From Candidatus Leucobacter sulfamidivorax (GTDB lineage: Bacteria > Actinomycetota > Actinomycetes > Actinomycetales > Microbacteriaceae), in contig QZLF01000003.1 of assembly GCA_016771945.1 (NCBI GenBank), forward strand, positions 744,001 to 808,000: 64,000 bases of DNA. Reading direction: 5' to 3'. The notes below the pieces were generated by a model, which was not told where the DNA came from, did no database searches, and saw only the letters and a list, made by a program, of their open reading frames with translations. Below, piece after piece: positions 50,576 to 62,020 of the stretch. How positions within the stretch are numbered: the stretch's first letter is position 1; the number at the start of each line of letters is the position of its first letter. The translations under genes and the position numbers were made by a program.

Positions 50576-50766
50576 TGCCGCTCCTCCTCGAGTCGTCTGT
50601 TCGGGTATTCGACAGTCTCGGCCCGACTCGCCGCTCCTGTACATGTCGGAAAACGTGGGCGACCCCACGGATTTGTTCGCCGCCGCTGCTGCGGCTCGTT
50701 CGCCGGCGTCCTAGGCTGGGCGTACCGGCGCCCAAGGGCGAGCGCCGGTCGGGTGAGGAGAGGATC

Positions 50767-51672
50767 GTGTACGACGAGGCTGTGCGCATGGATCCGGGCA
50801 TCCGGGCCCTCAACTCCTTCGTCTCGGTGATCGAGGAGGGCAACTTCGGCCGAGCCGCCGCCCGTCTCTACATGACGGCGCCGGCGCTGAGCCAGCAGAT
50901 CCGCCGCCTCGAGCAGCAGCTCGGCGTGCGACTCGTGGACCGCGACACCCAGCCGCTCGTGCCGACGGAGGCCGGCGAACTGCTGCTCGAGCACGCGCAC
51001 CGGATCCTGCAGGCGACCCAGGACGCCGCGGTGGATCTCGCCCGTCTCTCGCGGCGACGGGACCGCGTGCTGCGCCTCGGCTTCATCAACGGAGGGCCCA
51101 ATCGGCTCTCGACCCGCCTGCTGCAGCTGATCGCCTCGCCGCTGGAGCTCAGCCAGCTGGAGTGGGACGAGCAGGTGAGCGCCGTCGCCTCCGGGGCCGT
51201 GGACGCGGCGCTCGTGCGCCCGCCCCTCCCGCTGCTCGACGGTCTCACGTTCGAGCGCGTCGCCGAGGAGCCCCGGGTGGTGATGGTGCGGCGCGGGCAC
51301 CGTTTCTCCGGACGCGACAGCGTCTCCATCGACGAGATCGACGACGAGGCCCACGTCTCGACCGATCGCGCACCGGCGGAGTGGATCTCGTACTGGGCGG
51401 TCGACCCCCGGCCGAGCGGCAGGCCCGTCCGCTGGGGGCAGCTGGTGCGCACCATGGACGAACAGGTGCAGGCGGTCGCCGCGGGGCTGGGAGTCGCGAT
51501 CACCGCCGCATCTCTCGCCGACTACCATTCCGGAGCAGAGGTCGACTTCATCCCGATCCACGACATCGCGCCGTGCACGATCGAACTGTGCACGCGGACC
51601 GGCGACGACCATCCGGGCGTGCTCGAGATCCGCCGGGCGGTCGCGCAGCTGCGTGGCTCCGCGGGAAGCTGA
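50767..51672 (+). CDS. LysR-family transcriptional regulator
   Basis: 301 residues from GTG with GAGGAGAGG upstream; ATG at 50788 is an alternative. The N-terminal winged helix reads FVSVIEEGNFGRAAARLYMTAPALSQQIRRLEQQLG. The effector domain begins at VLRLGFINGGPNRL and ends at TRTGDDHPGVLEIR. Members usually activate a divergent catabolic gene set with an inducer. Here that is the SDR-FMO pair, 191 nt away on the other strand. Confidence 0.87.
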   Translation: MYDEAVRMDPGIRALNSFVSVIEEGNFGRAAARLYMTAPALSQQIRRLEQQLGVRLVDRDTQPLVPTEAGELLLEHAHRILQATQDAAVDLARLSRRRDRVLRLGFINGGPNRLSTRLLQLIASPLELSQLEWDEQVSAVASGAVDAALVRPPLPLLDGLTFERVAEEPRVVMVRRGHRFSGRDSVSIDEIDDEAHVSTDRAPAEWISYWAVDPRPSGRPVRWGQLVRTMDEQVQAVAAGLGVAITAASLADYHSGAEVDFIPIHDIAPCTIELCTRTGDDHPGVLEIRRAVAQLRGSAGS

Positions 51673-51754
51673 TGCCGCTCACGGGCTCACTCTCGCTGGG
51701 AATACGCCGGGTTCTTCACATATCTCGCATTCGACCGCGTAGCGTGCACCGAGC

Positions 51755-52126
51755 ATGGCAGTCTGGTCGGACATCGGCGACAATGAAGAGGTGATCGAGC
51801 TGACCGAACCTCAGATCTGGACCGTCATCGGGGTGATGGCCGCAACACTCGGCGTGCTCGTCACCATCGTGACCCAGTCGTTCAACCGCACGATGAACGC
51901 GAAGTTCGAGACCGTGACCGCCGGCATGAACGCGCAGTTCAAGGCCATGGATGCGAAAATCGGGGCGATGGACGCGAAATTCGAGATGAAGTTCGACGGG
52001 CTGCGCACCGAAATGGTGCTGCGCTTCGAACAGGTCGATACCCGCCTCGAACGCCTCGAGGCCCGCGTCGACGGTCTCGACCGCGACATGCAGAGCGTTG
52101 TGAAACGCGTCTTCCCCGGCGAGTAG
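51755..52126 (+). CDS. Small membrane protein with coiled-coil tail
   Basis: 123 residues. A predicted membrane helix at about 21-42 (IWTVIGVMAATLGVLVTIVTQ) is followed by a heptad region with the 10-11-residue repeats MNAQFKAMDAKIGAMDAKFE and RLERLEARVDGLDRD, probably a coiled coil. No named family. It resembles in design the 94-residue protein at 5458. A TAGCGT -10-like box at 51739-51744 with a TTCACA -35-like site upstream suggests its own promoter. The start could be further downstream at the GTG near 51791. Possible role: scaffold or sensor; unproven. Confidence 0.6.
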   Translation: MAVWSDIGDNEEVIELTEPQIWTVIGVMAATLGVLVTIVTQSFNRTMNAKFETVTAGMNAQFKAMDAKIGAMDAKFEMKFDGLRTEMVLRFEQVDTRLERLEARVDGLDRDMQSVVKRVFPGE

Positions 52127-52226
52127 CCTCACGCGCAGCGCACGCGGTCCGGACACCATCCGAAGTCGGCTGCTCCGCGCGATCTGAGCAGCCCGCATGG
52201 ACCCGCAAGGCCCCGGTTCGGCGCTA

Positions 52227-53194
52227 TCAGCCGCTCGCCGCGGCGAGGGCCTCGAGCTCGGCGGCGTCGAGTTCGAGCTCGAGCGAGGCCAGGAGAGCCG
52301 GCAGCTGCTCGACGTCGCGCGCGCTCGCGATGGGCGCGGCCACCGTCGGCTGCTGCCGCAGCCAGGCGAGCGACACGGTCGCGAGCTGCACGCCCCGGGC
52401 CCGCGCGATCTCGTCGAGCGCGTGCAGCACGGCGGAACCGCGCTCGTCGAGGTACTTCGCGGCCCCCTCGGCCCGCACGCTCGCGCCGGGAGCCTCGGCA
52501 TCTGCGGCGGTGCGATACTTGCCGGCGAGGAACCCGCGGGCGAGCGAGTAGTAGGGGAACACCGCGAGCCCGGCGCCCTCGGCGACGTCGCGCAGGCCGT
52601 TCGTCTCGTAGCCCCGCTCGACCAGGCTGTAGTGGGGCTGCAGCGCGACGGGGGCGTGGAGGCCGCCGTCGGCCGCGATCCGCAGCCATTCGGCGGCGCG
52701 CTCAGCCGTGTAGTTCGAGATGCCGATCGCGCGGATCTTGCCCGCGTCCACCAGTTCCGAGAAGACCGCGACCGTCTCCTCGAGCGGCGTCTCGGCGTCG
52801 TCGAAGTGCGCGTAGTAGAGGTCGATGCGGTCGGTGCCGAGGCGCCTCAGGGACGCGTCGAGGGCGGCGCGCACGTTGTCGGCCGCCAGCCCTTTGAAGT
52901 CGGGATGCGTCGAGACCTTGGTCGCGATCACCACCCGGTCGCGGGCTCCGCGGGCCGCGAGCCACTCGCCGATGATCGTCTCGCTCTCGCCGCCCGACCT
53001 GCCGGGCGCCCAGTGCGGATAGCCGTCGGCGGTGTCGAGGAAATCCCCGCCGCCCGCGGTGAAGGCGTCGAGCACCGCGAACGAGGCGTCGCGGTCGGCC
53101 GTCCAGCCGAAGACGTTGCTGCCGAAGGCGAGCGCCGCGATCTCGATGGCGGGGCTCCCCGTGGCGGGCCGCCGATGGTGGCTCTGGCGGTCAT
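52227..53194 (-). CDS. Aldo/keto reductase (apparent frameshift near the N-terminus)
   Basis: About 322 residues in reconstruction. Starts MTARATIGG at 53194 with CAGGAG upstream, overlapping the previous stop (ATGA), then shifts frame near 53150-53160 in a G4/C4 pair to GSPAIEIAALAFGSNVFGW. Active-site elements: DTADGYPHWAPGR (Asp, Tyr), KVSTHPDFKG (Lys) and YYAHFDDAETPLEE (His). Typical (beta/alpha)8 NADPH-dependent carbonyl reductase of the YajO/YhdN-like group. Co-transcribed with the quinone oxidoreductase gene just upstream. Substrate unknown. Confidence 0.8.
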
Positions 53195-54219
53195 GCGGCT
53201 CCTGCCTCTCCTGCTTCTTCGACGACGAGCACCAGCTTGCCAGAAGTGCGCCCGGTCTCGCCCATCGCGTGGGCCCTCGCGGCCTCGGCCAGCGGAAAGG
53301 TCCCTGCGATGGTCGCGCGGAGCCTCCCGGCCTCGGCGAGATCGGCGACCGCCTGCATCCCCGCATGGTCGGCTTCGGCGAGGATGAGTTTCGCGCGCAC
53401 GCCGAGCAGCGCGGCCTGCTCGAACAGGCCCTCGGCGGGGACCGGCAGCAGCGACACCAGCAGCCCGCCGGGTCGCAGCGTCCGCAGCGATCGCAGCTGG
53501 TAGTCGCCGCCGATCGCATCGAGCACGACGTCCACGCCCTGCACCGCTTCGGCGAAGTCGACCTCCCGGTAGTCGATCATCTCGTCGGCGCCGAGGGAGC
53601 GCACGAACTCGTGCTTCGCCGCCCTCGCCGTGCCGATCACATAGGCGCCCCGGGCCTTCGCGATCTGCACCGCGAGGTGGCCGACGCCCCCCGCAGCGGC
53701 GTGGATCAGAACACGATCCCCCTTGCCGATGCCTGCCGTGTCGACGAGCACCTGCCAGGCGGTGAGGGAGGCCAGCGGCAGCGCGGCCGCCTGCACGTGG
53801 TCGAGCGATGCGGGCTTGCGCACGAACGCCCGGGTCGGGCCGACGACGAACTCGGCGTGCGAGCCGGCTCCGTGCGCGTACGGCAGCATGCCGAAGACCT
53901 CGTCGCCCGGCTCGAACAGCGTCACGCCGAGCCCCACCTGCTCGACGACGCCCGAGACGTCCCAGCCGAGCGTGTAGGGCGGTCGTCCCAGGAAGCGCTG
54001 GGCAGAGCGGTGCTTCCAGTCCGTCGGGTTGACCCCGGCGGCCTTCACCCGGACGAGCACCTGGCTGATGCCCGGCTCGGGGCGGGGCACCACGACCTCG
54101 CGCAGCACCTCCGGCCCGCCGAACTCCTCCTGCCGGACGGCCCGCATCGTCGGGCGTTCGGGCGCATCGGCGGTCGCGGGATCGATGTCGGCGTGGGGAT
54201 GCTGCTCGGGATCGCTCAT
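53191..54219 (-). CDS. NADP-dependent quinone-oxidoreductase-like alcohol dehydrogenase
   Basis: 342 residues, MDR superfamily. GroES-like N-terminus with VRVKAAGVNPTDWKHRSAQ, nucleotide-binding AAAGGVGHLAVQIAKARGAYVIGTA and IGGDYQLRSLRTLRPGGLLV. There is no zinc-binding cysteine cluster, so it belongs to the zinc-independent quinone oxidoreductase group, which reduces quinones or enones. Its stop overlaps the aldo/keto reductase start (ATGA). Divergent from the aldo/keto reductase at 54297, 77 nt away. Confidence 0.87.
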   Translation of the reverse strand: MSDPEQHPHADIDPATADAPERPTMRAVRQEEFGGPEVLREVVVPRPEPGISQVLVRVKAAGVNPTDWKHRSAQRFLGRPPYTLGWDVSGVVEQVGLGVTLFEPGDEVFGMLPYAHGAGSHAEFVVGPTRAFVRKPASLDHVQAAALPLASLTAWQVLVDTAGIGKGDRVLIHAAAGGVGHLAVQIAKARGAYVIGTARAAKHEFVRSLGADEMIDYREVDFAEAVQGVDVVLDAIGGDYQLRSLRTLRPGGLLVSLLPVPAEGLFEQAALLGVRAKLILAEADHAGMQAVADLAEAGRLRATIAGTFPLAEAARAHAMGETGRTSGKLVLVVEEAGEAGAA

Positions 54220-54296
54220 CCTCCCATCCTCGTCGTGCGTGGCGGATGGGGCAATCCGACACCCGCACAGCGGCGGCGACCTCGTACGCTGGAGGC

Positions 54297-55307
54297 ATGG
54301 TGAATCATCGATATCTCGGCAACAGCGGCCTCAAGATCTCCGAGATCACCTTCGGCAACTGGGTGACCCACGCTTCGCAGGTGGACGACACCGCTGCGAT
54401 CGCAACGGTGCACGCGGCGCTCGACCTCGGTATCACCACCTTCGACACGGCCGACGTCTACGCCAATACGGCGGCCGAGGTCGTGCTCGGCAAGGCGCTC
54501 GCCGGACAGCGCCGGGAGAGCCTCGAGATCTTCACGAAGGTCTACTTCCCGACCGGGCCCAAGGGGCCGAACGACACCGGCCTGAGCCGCAAGCACATCC
54601 TCGAGTCGATCGACGGCTCGCTGCGCCGCCTCGACACCGACTACGTCGAGCTCTACCAAGCCCACCGCTACGACCACGAGACCCCGCTCGAGGAGACCAT
54701 GCAGGCCTTCGCCGACATCGTGCGGCAGGGCAAGGCGCTCTACATCGGCGTCTCGGAGTGGACCGCGGAGCAGCTGCGCGAGGGCCACGCGCTGGCGAAG
54801 CGGCTCGGCTTCCAGCTCATCTCGAATCAACCGCAGTATTCGATGCTGTGGCGGGTGATCGAGGGGCGGGTCGTTCCGACCTCGGAGGAGCTCGGCATCT
54901 CGCAGATCGTGTGGTCGCCGATGGCGCAGGGCGTCCTCTCGGGCAAGTACCTGCCGGGGCGCCCGGTGCCCGAGGGCTCTCGTGCGACCGACGAGAACGG
55001 CTCGAGCTTCATGACGAGGTTCCTGCGCGACGAGGTGCTGGAGGCCGTGCAGCGGCTGAAGCCCCTCGCCGCAGCGGCCGGGCTGACCATGCCGCAGCTC
55101 GCGATCGCCTGGGTGCTGCAGAACCCGAACGTCGCCGCCGCGCTCGTCGGCGCCTCCAGGCCCGAGCAGCTCGCCGACAGCGTGCAGGCCTCGGGGGTCG
55201 CGCTCGAACCCGATCTGCTGGCCGCCATCGACGCGGCCCTCGGCGACGCGGTCTTCGCGGACCCGGAGCACACGTACGAGGTCTCGCCGAAGCGCCGCCT
55301 GGTGTAG
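54297..55307 (+). CDS. Aldo/keto reductase (Kv-beta-like subgroup)
   Basis: 336 residues. MVNHRYLGNSGLKISEITFGNW start, catalytic Asp/Tyr in TFDTADVYANTAAE, Lys in EIFTKVYFPTG, His in LYQAHRYDHETPLEE, and a cofactor-binding VGASRPEQLADSV near the end. This is the potassium-channel beta-subunit/YghZ-type NADPH reductase for aldehydes and ketones. A -10-like TACGCT ends 6 nt before the ATG, with a GGAGG also present, so the message may be leaderless or have a very short leader. Divergent from the oxidoreductase pair at 53191; regulation unknown. Confidence 0.9.
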   Translation: MVNHRYLGNSGLKISEITFGNWVTHASQVDDTAAIATVHAALDLGITTFDTADVYANTAAEVVLGKALAGQRRESLEIFTKVYFPTGPKGPNDTGLSRKHILESIDGSLRRLDTDYVELYQAHRYDHETPLEETMQAFADIVRQGKALYIGVSEWTAEQLREGHALAKRLGFQLISNQPQYSMLWRVIEGRVVPTSEELGISQIVWSPMAQGVLSGKYLPGRPVPEGSRATDENGSSFMTRFLRDEVLEAVQRLKPLAAAAGLTMPQLAIAWVLQNPNVAAALVGASRPEQLADSVQASGVALEPDLLAAIDAALGDAVFADPEHTYEVSPKRRLV

Positions 55308-55352
55308 CGAGCGGGTCCGGATCGGCTCACTCGCCCTCTGCGCGGCCGATCC

Positions 55353-56525
55353 TCATCGCCGGACGGCCGACAACACCGTGAAGGTGCGATCCCGCGCCAC
55401 CTGCCGGCTCGGCCCGATGACGCGCTCGACGAGCGGGCGATAGGCCAGCTGCGAGTTGAAGACGAGGCGCAGCTCGCCTCCCGGGGCGAGCGCGCGGGCG
55501 CAGGAGCGGATCAGCCGGTGCGCGACCCCGGCGTGCACGGTCGCGCCCGTGTGGAAGGGTGGGTTCAGCAGGACGAGGTCGGCCCAGCCGCCCTGCACGG
55601 CCTCGGTCGCGTCGGCCCGGTGGACCTCGACGCGATCCAGGACGCCCGCCGCCTCGGCGGTGAGCCGCGTCGCGGCGACCGCCGCCGCGGATTGGTCGCT
55701 CGCGATCACTTGCGCGCCCGGCAGCGCGAGCGCGGCCGACACCGCGAGCACGCCGTTGCCGCAGCCCAGATCGAGTATCCGGCAAGCCGCTTCAGGCAGA
55801 GCATCAGGCGGGTCCTCCCGGAGCGACCGCAGCAGCAGTCGGCTGCCGTGGTCGAGCGTCGCTCCCCCGAAGGTCGCGCCGAACGCCGCGACGGCGAAGG
55901 GGAGATCGGGATCGCGACCCCAGACCGGGAAGCGGGGATCGCCGAGCTCGTCGGCCGGGCGGGGCTCACTCGCCCGCAGCACCCGCGACTTGCGCGCGGC
56001 GAGGCCGGCGGTCACCTCGCCGAAGCTGCGGCGCAGCACCTTGTTCATGGCGAGGGTCATGTGCTTGACCCGCCCGCCCGCGAGCAGCACGACCTCGGGA
56101 TCGGCCCAGCGCGCGACCGCCTGCGCGATCTCGTCGAGCTCCGCGAGCGAGCGCGGCAGCTGCAGCAGCACGAGCCGGGCGCCCTCGAGCAGGGAGGCGT
56201 CGAGCGGGCGGTTCTCGGAGACCTCCACCAGGCCCAGGCGGGCAGCGTTGGCGGAGAGCGCCCGCTCGCCGAGGAGAGGATCCTGATGCACCCGGATCCG
56301 CGTCGCACCGAGCAGGGTCGCCGCGCCCAGGGTCAGCGCGCCATGGCGGTCGCCGATCACCGCGACGACTTCGTCGACCGACTCCCCGTCACGGTCGAGG
56401 TAGCCGGCAGCCGCAGCGGTCTGCAGCAGCAGCCGGTCGGTGGCGTCGTGCGCCTGCAGCTCGGGCGCGTCGAAGTCGGGCTCGCGCGAGAGGCGCGCGA
56501 AGAGCTCGTCGAGCGGATCCGCCAT
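55353..56525 (-). CDS. SAM-dependent methyltransferase of the RlmG/RsmC class
   Basis: 390 residues from ATG at 56525, overlapping the hspR stop by one base (TGATG). The C-terminal catalytic half has ILDLGCGNGVLAVSAALALP for SAM and LVLLNPPFHTGATVHAGVAH, the NPPF(H) motif of N2-guanine methyltransferases. The N-terminal half is a degenerate repeat of the same fold (VVAVIGDRHGALTLGAA), as in RlmG and RsmC. It probably methylates guanine in 16S or 23S rRNA. It is the last gene after dnaK-grpE-dnaJ-hspR, so it may be read through from the heat-shock promoter. Confidence 0.82.
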   Translation of the reverse strand: MADPLDELFARLSREPDFDAPELQAHDATDRLLLQTAAAAGYLDRDGESVDEVVAVIGDRHGALTLGAATLLGATRIRVHQDPLLGERALSANAARLGLVEVSENRPLDASLLEGARLVLLQLPRSLAELDEIAQAVARWADPEVVLLAGGRVKHMTLAMNKVLRRSFGEVTAGLAARKSRVLRASEPRPADELGDPRFPVWGRDPDLPFAVAAFGATFGGATLDHGSRLLLRSLREDPPDALPEAACRILDLGCGNGVLAVSAALALPGAQVIASDQSAAAVAATRLTAEAAGVLDRVEVHRADATEAVQGGWADLVLLNPPFHTGATVHAGVAHRLIRSCARALAPGGELRLVFNSQLAYRPLVERVIGPSRQVARDRTFTVLSAVRR

Positions 56526-56977
56526 CACTCGCGCGGCTCGCGCCCCGAGCCAGGGGCGGCGTCGGGCCGCCAGACGACGACCTCGGCGCTGCGGCGCAGC
56601 CGCGATCCGCGGCGGATCGTCACGATCTCACCGCCCTGGCCCGCGGCGAAGACGCGGCTCTCGGGGCGTTTCAGCAGCTCGTCCGAGAGCGCGCGCTCGA
56701 GCTCGCGCACACGGCCCTGCAGTTGGCGCACCCGGTCCTCGAGCTTCAGCACGCGGCGGATCCCCTCGAGGCTCAGACCCTCGGCCGAGAGCCTTCCCAC
56801 CTCGCGCAGCTGGTCGACGTCGTGAAGTGAGTACCGCCGCGTATTGCCGCTCGTGCGCTGCGGGGAGACGAGGCCGATGCGGTCGTACTGGCGCAGAGTC
56901 TGCGGATGCATCTCGGCCAGCTCGGCCGCCTGGGCGATGGCGAAGATCGGCGTGAAGCGATCCATCTGATCCCGCAT
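56525..56977 (-). CDS. hspR: Heat-shock repressor HspR (MerR family)
   Basis: 150 residues, ATG after GAGGAGGCG. The MerR-type helix-turn-helix is AIAQAAELAEMHPQTLRQYDRIGLVSP with RRYSLHDVDQLREVGRLS. A coiled coil (EDRVRQLQGRVRELERALSDELL) gives the dimer, and the C-terminal hydrophobic tail may contact DnaK, which acts as co-repressor in relatives. It ends the dnaK-grpE-dnaJ-hspR operon and is expected to bind the two HAIR boxes upstream of dnaK. Confidence 0.9.
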   Translation of the reverse strand: MRDQMDRFTPIFAIAQAAELAEMHPQTLRQYDRIGLVSPQRTSGNTRRYSLHDVDQLREVGRLSAEGLSLEGIRRVLKLEDRVRQLQGRVRELERALSDELLKRPESRVFAAGQGGEIVTIRRGSRLRRSAEVVVWRPDAAPGSGREPRE

Positions 56978-57000
56978 CGGCGCCTCCTCGGCTTCGCTGA

Positions 57001-57963
57001 CTACCCCTTGGCGCGGGCCAGCAGGTCCGCGCGGGGATTCTCATCGGGCTCGAGAGCGCGGAACGCTTCGAGGGCTTCCTTCGCCTCGTCCGACAGGTGC
57101 GACGGCACCGCGACCTGCACCTCGGCCAGCAGGTCCCCCGTGCCCTTCGAGCTCTGCACGCCGCGCCCCTTGACGCGCAGCACGCGCCCGCTCGGGGTGC
57201 CCGGCTGGATCTTCAGCTTGACAGGATCGCCGCCGAGCGTCGGCACCTCGACTGTCGCGCCGAGCACCGCCTCGGAGAAGGTGACGGGCAGCGTCAGCCT
57301 GAGGTTCTGGCCGTCGCGCTCGAAGACCGGGTGCTTGCGCACATGAACGGTGAGGATGATGTCGCCGTTCGGGCCGCCGTCGGGGCTGGGTTCGCCCTTG
57401 CCCCGCACCTTGATCTTCTGACCGTCGGCGACGCCCGCCGGGATCTTGACCTTGACCTGCCCACTGGGGGCCTGCAGCGTCACGGTGTTGCCGCGCACCG
57501 CCGTCTCGAAGTCGAGCGTGGTCGAGGCCTTGATGTCACGGCCCGGCTGCGGCCCGCGCGGAGCCCGCGCTCCGCCGCCGAAGAGCCCCCCGAAGAGGTC
57601 GTCGTAGCCGCCGCCCTGCTGGAAGTTGTACTGGGCGCGACCGCCGCCGCCCCCGCCGAACATGCCGCCGAAGATGTCCTCGAAGCCCTGACCGCCCTGA
57701 CCGCCCGCGGTGAAGCGGGCGCTGCCCATCCCCATGGCCCGGATCTGGTCGTACTCGGACCGCTGCTCGGGATCGGAGAGCACCGAGTAGGCCTCGCTGA
57801 TCTCCTTGAACTTCGCCTCGGCCGCGGTGTCGCCCGGCTTGGAGTCGGGGTGGTACTCGCGGGCGAGCTTGCGGTACTTCTTCTTCAGCTCGGCGTCGCT
57901 CACGTCCTTCGAGACGCCGAGGATCTGATAGAAGTCCTTCTCGAGCCAGTCCTGACTAGCCAT
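57001..57963 (-). CDS. dnaJ: DnaJ-family co-chaperone without zinc finger
   Basis: 320 residues. J-domain at about residues 10-73 with the HPD motif in [10 protein letters not shown], then a long Gly/Phe-rich linker ([11 protein letters not shown] and similar), and C-terminal substrate-binding barrels ([37 protein letters not shown]). The zinc-finger CxxCxGxG repeats are absent, so it is a type-II/CbpA-like J-protein; in the actinobacterial dnaK operon this is common. It overlaps the grpE stop by 8 nt. It stimulates DnaK ATPase. Confidence 0.92.
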   Translation of the reverse strand: MASQDWLEKDFYQILGVSKDVSDAELKKKYRKLAREYHPDSKPGDTAAEAKFKEISEAYSVLSDPEQRSEYDQIRAMGMGSARFTAGGQGGQGFEDIFGGMFGGGGGGRAQYNFQQGGGYDDLFGGLFGGGARAPRGPQPGRDIKASTTLDFETAVRGNTVTLQAPSGQVKVKIPAGVADGQKIKVRGKGEPSPDGGPNGDIILTVHVRKHPVFERDGQNLRLTLPVTFSEAVLGATVEVPTLGGDPVKLKIQPGTPSGRVLRVKGRGVQSSKGTGDLLAEVQVAVPSHLSDEAKEALEAFRALEPDENPRADLLARAKG

Positions 57964-58564
57964 CCGCAGCCACCGCCACCGCTACCTTGGCGGGGCGCAG
58001 CTCGACATCGCCGATGCGATAGCCCCGCTCGACCACGTCGAGCACGGTCGGCTGCTCGGTGCCCGGCACCGGCAGCTGGGCGATCGCCTCGTGCAGCTGC
58101 GGGTCGAAGGGCTCGCCCTTCTCCCCGTAGCCCTCGAGACCCATGCGCTCGAGCGCGCCCCGGATCTTCTGCGCGATCGTCGCGAAGGCGCTGCCCTCCT
58201 CGAGATCGCCGTGCTGCTCGGCCCGGTCGAGATCGTCGAGCACGGAGAGCAGCGGGGACACCGCGGCCGCGGTGGCACGCTGCTTCTCGACGAGCGCGTT
58301 CGCCTCGGTGCGCTTGCGGTAGTTCGCGTACTCCGCGGTGAGGCGGCGCAGGTCGTCGAGGTAGGAGCGCTCGGTCTCGTCAGTCGGCTCCTCAGCGGCC
58401 TCCGCCGTGCCGTCGAGCTCCGGATCCCCCGCCGCTTCGGCAACCTGCTCGGCGCTGAGGATGTCCTCCACCGTCAGGTCGTCCGAGTGCGGCGCGGGGC
58501 CGGAGGTTTTCGCCTCCGGCCCCACGGGAACCTCGTCGTCCGGACGCTGTTCCTGATTCGTCAT
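57956..58564 (-). CDS. grpE: Nucleotide-exchange factor GrpE
   Basis: 202 residues. The acidic N-terminal third (about 1-65) is followed by the GrpE helix [23 protein letters not shown], hinge region [16 protein letters not shown] and the C-terminal wing [19 protein letters not shown]. It exchanges ADP for ATP on DnaK. The start is two bases after the dnaK stop, and the end overlaps dnaJ, a standard operon. Confidence 0.95.
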   Translation of the reverse strand: MTNQEQRPDDEVPVGPEAKTSGPAPHSDDLTVEDILSAEQVAEAAGDPELDGTAEAAEEPTDETERSYLDDLRRLTAEYANYRKRTEANALVEKQRATAAAVSPLLSVLDDLDRAEQHGDLEEGSAFATIAQKIRGALERMGLEGYGEKGEPFDPQLHEAIAQLPVPGTEQPTVLDVVERGYRIGDVELRPAKVAVAVAADG

Positions 58565-58566
58565 CG

Positions 58567-60584
<2,018 letters not shown>

Positions 60585-60638
60585 TCTCAGTTTTCATTCC
60601 GTCATCCCGAACTCGGGACACATGCCCGCGACGTCGCG

Positions 60639-61400
60639 TCACTCGTCGTCGGGGCGACGCGGATCCTCTCCCGGCTCGGGCTTCTCCGGATCCTCGGGAA
60701 GCCTGATCGCCCCCGTGCTCACCGCCTCGTCGATGGCCGCCTCGACCTGGCGCTGGCGACGCAGTCGGATGCGGCTGAGGGCGCGCTGCTCGGGCAGGCT
60801 CCAGCCGAAGCGCACCGCGAGCAGGCGCAGCACGGCGGTCACCACGACGCAGGCGATGCCCGCCGCGAGCACCGGCAGATCGAATGCGAGCATGGTGAGC
60901 AGCACCGCGATGCCACCCATGGACGCCACCGCGTAGAAGGAGCCGACGTGCATGAGGGCGATCGGGATGTTCAGCATCACATCGCGCATGACGCCGCCCC
61001 CGACCGCCGAGATGGTGCCGATGAAGAGGGAGGGCACGACGGGCATCCCCATCGCGAGCGCCTTGGTGGCGCCGATCGCGCCGAACATGCCGATGCTGAG
61101 CGCGTCGAGCAGCGTCACCGCCGGGTCGAGCCGTTGGAAGAGGCGCGGCAGGAGCATGCCGACGAACGCGGCGAGCGTCGCGGTGATCAGGTAGTAGTTG
61201 CTCGAGAACGCGGCCGGGGTGACCCCGAGCAGGATGTCGCGCAGGAAGCCGCCGCCGATGCCCGTGGCGATGCCGACGATCGCGACGCCGAGCAGGTCGA
61301 GGCGCTTGAAGCCCGCGGCGAAGAGGGCCCCCTGCAGGCTGCCCACGGCCACGGCGGAGAGATCCGCCGCCAGCGGCACGGTGAAGGTTCCGTCGAGCAT
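60639..61400 (-). CDS. Trimeric intracellular cation (TRIC) channel-type protein (UPF0126)
   Basis: 253 residues, ATG after GAGGAGGAGCG. Two tandem UPF0126 units with membrane helices: AIVGIATGIGGGFLRDILLG and GTISAVGGGVMRDVMLNIP, each with the 'GGG-x-xRD' lipid/cation-binding signature. Prokaryotic TRIC proteins form potassium-conducting trimers. About 60 charged C-terminal residues (RRQRQVEAAIDEA, PEDPEKPEPGEDP) are cytoplasmic. It lies upstream of the chaperone operon on the same strand, with the dnaK promoter between them. Confidence 0.85.
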   Translation of the reverse strand: MLDGTFTVPLAADLSAVAVGSLQGALFAAGFKRLDLLGVAIVGIATGIGGGFLRDILLGVTPAAFSSNYYLITATLAAFVGMLLPRLFQRLDPAVTLLDALSIGMFGAIGATKALAMGMPVVPSLFIGTISAVGGGVMRDVMLNIPIALMHVGSFYAVASMGGIAVLLTMLAFDLPVLAAGIACVVVTAVLRLLAVRFGWSLPEQRALSRIRLRRQRQVEAAIDEAVSTGAIRLPEDPEKPEPGEDPRRPDDE

Positions 61401-61474
61401 GAGTCGCTCCTCCTCCTCTCGGCGACGCCGCGTCACGGTCGAGCGGGACCGCAGGCCGGGCGCCGGGAGAACAT

Positions 61475-62020
61475 TCAGGCCTCGGTGATGGCGGCGCGGA
61501 TCAGCTGCCTGATCTCGTCGTCGCTGAGCCCGTGGTCGAAGACGGCCCGCTGCAGCAGGGCGCCGTCCCAGATCAGTTCCAGCTTCGTGGCCGTCGCATC
61601 GTCGACCACGTGCGCGAGCGAGCTCTTGACCTCCTTGGACCACGACTTGACGAGATCCGCGAAGTCAGGGTTCCGCGCCGCTTCGGAATACAGGGTGAGG
61701 ACGAGCACGGTGTCCTGCTCGTCGGTGCTCATCGCCTCGATGACGCGGAACACGGCCTCGACCAGTTCGTCCTTCGTCGACACTTCCCTGAGCTTCTTGC
61801 GATACCTCTTCTCGACCTTCTTGACGAAATGCGCGAACGACTCGAGCAGCAGATCGTTGAAATCGTCGAAGTGGTAGCTCGCCGTGCCGAGGGACATGCC
61901 CGCCTCGGTGACGACCCGGCGATAGGAGACGGAGGCGATGCCGCTGGCGGCCGCGACGCGAAGGGTCGCTTCCATCAGGGCGACCCGCGTGTGGGCCGAG
62001 CGTGCATTCGTCTTCGCCAT
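61475..62020 (-). CDS. TetR/AcrR-family transcriptional regulator
   Basis: 181 residues from MAKTNARSAH at 62020; an ATG at 62089 abuts a GATACT -10-like box and so is less likely. The helix-turn-helix includes IASVSYRRVVTEAGMSLG with recognition helix LGTASYHFDDFND. The ligand domain contains LTLYSEAARNPDFADLVKSW, like the two TetR regulators at 26529 and 27149. It probably controls the EutH-like permease and SDR immediately upstream on the same strand. Confidence 0.83.
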   Translation of the reverse strand: MAKTNARSAHTRVALMEATLRVAAASGIASVSYRRVVTEAGMSLGTASYHFDDFNDLLLESFAHFVKKVEKRYRKKLREVSTKDELVEAVFRVIEAMSTDEQDTVLVLTLYSEAARNPDFADLVKSWSKEVKSSLAHVVDDATATKLELIWDGALLQRAVFDHGLSDDEIRQLIRAAITEA

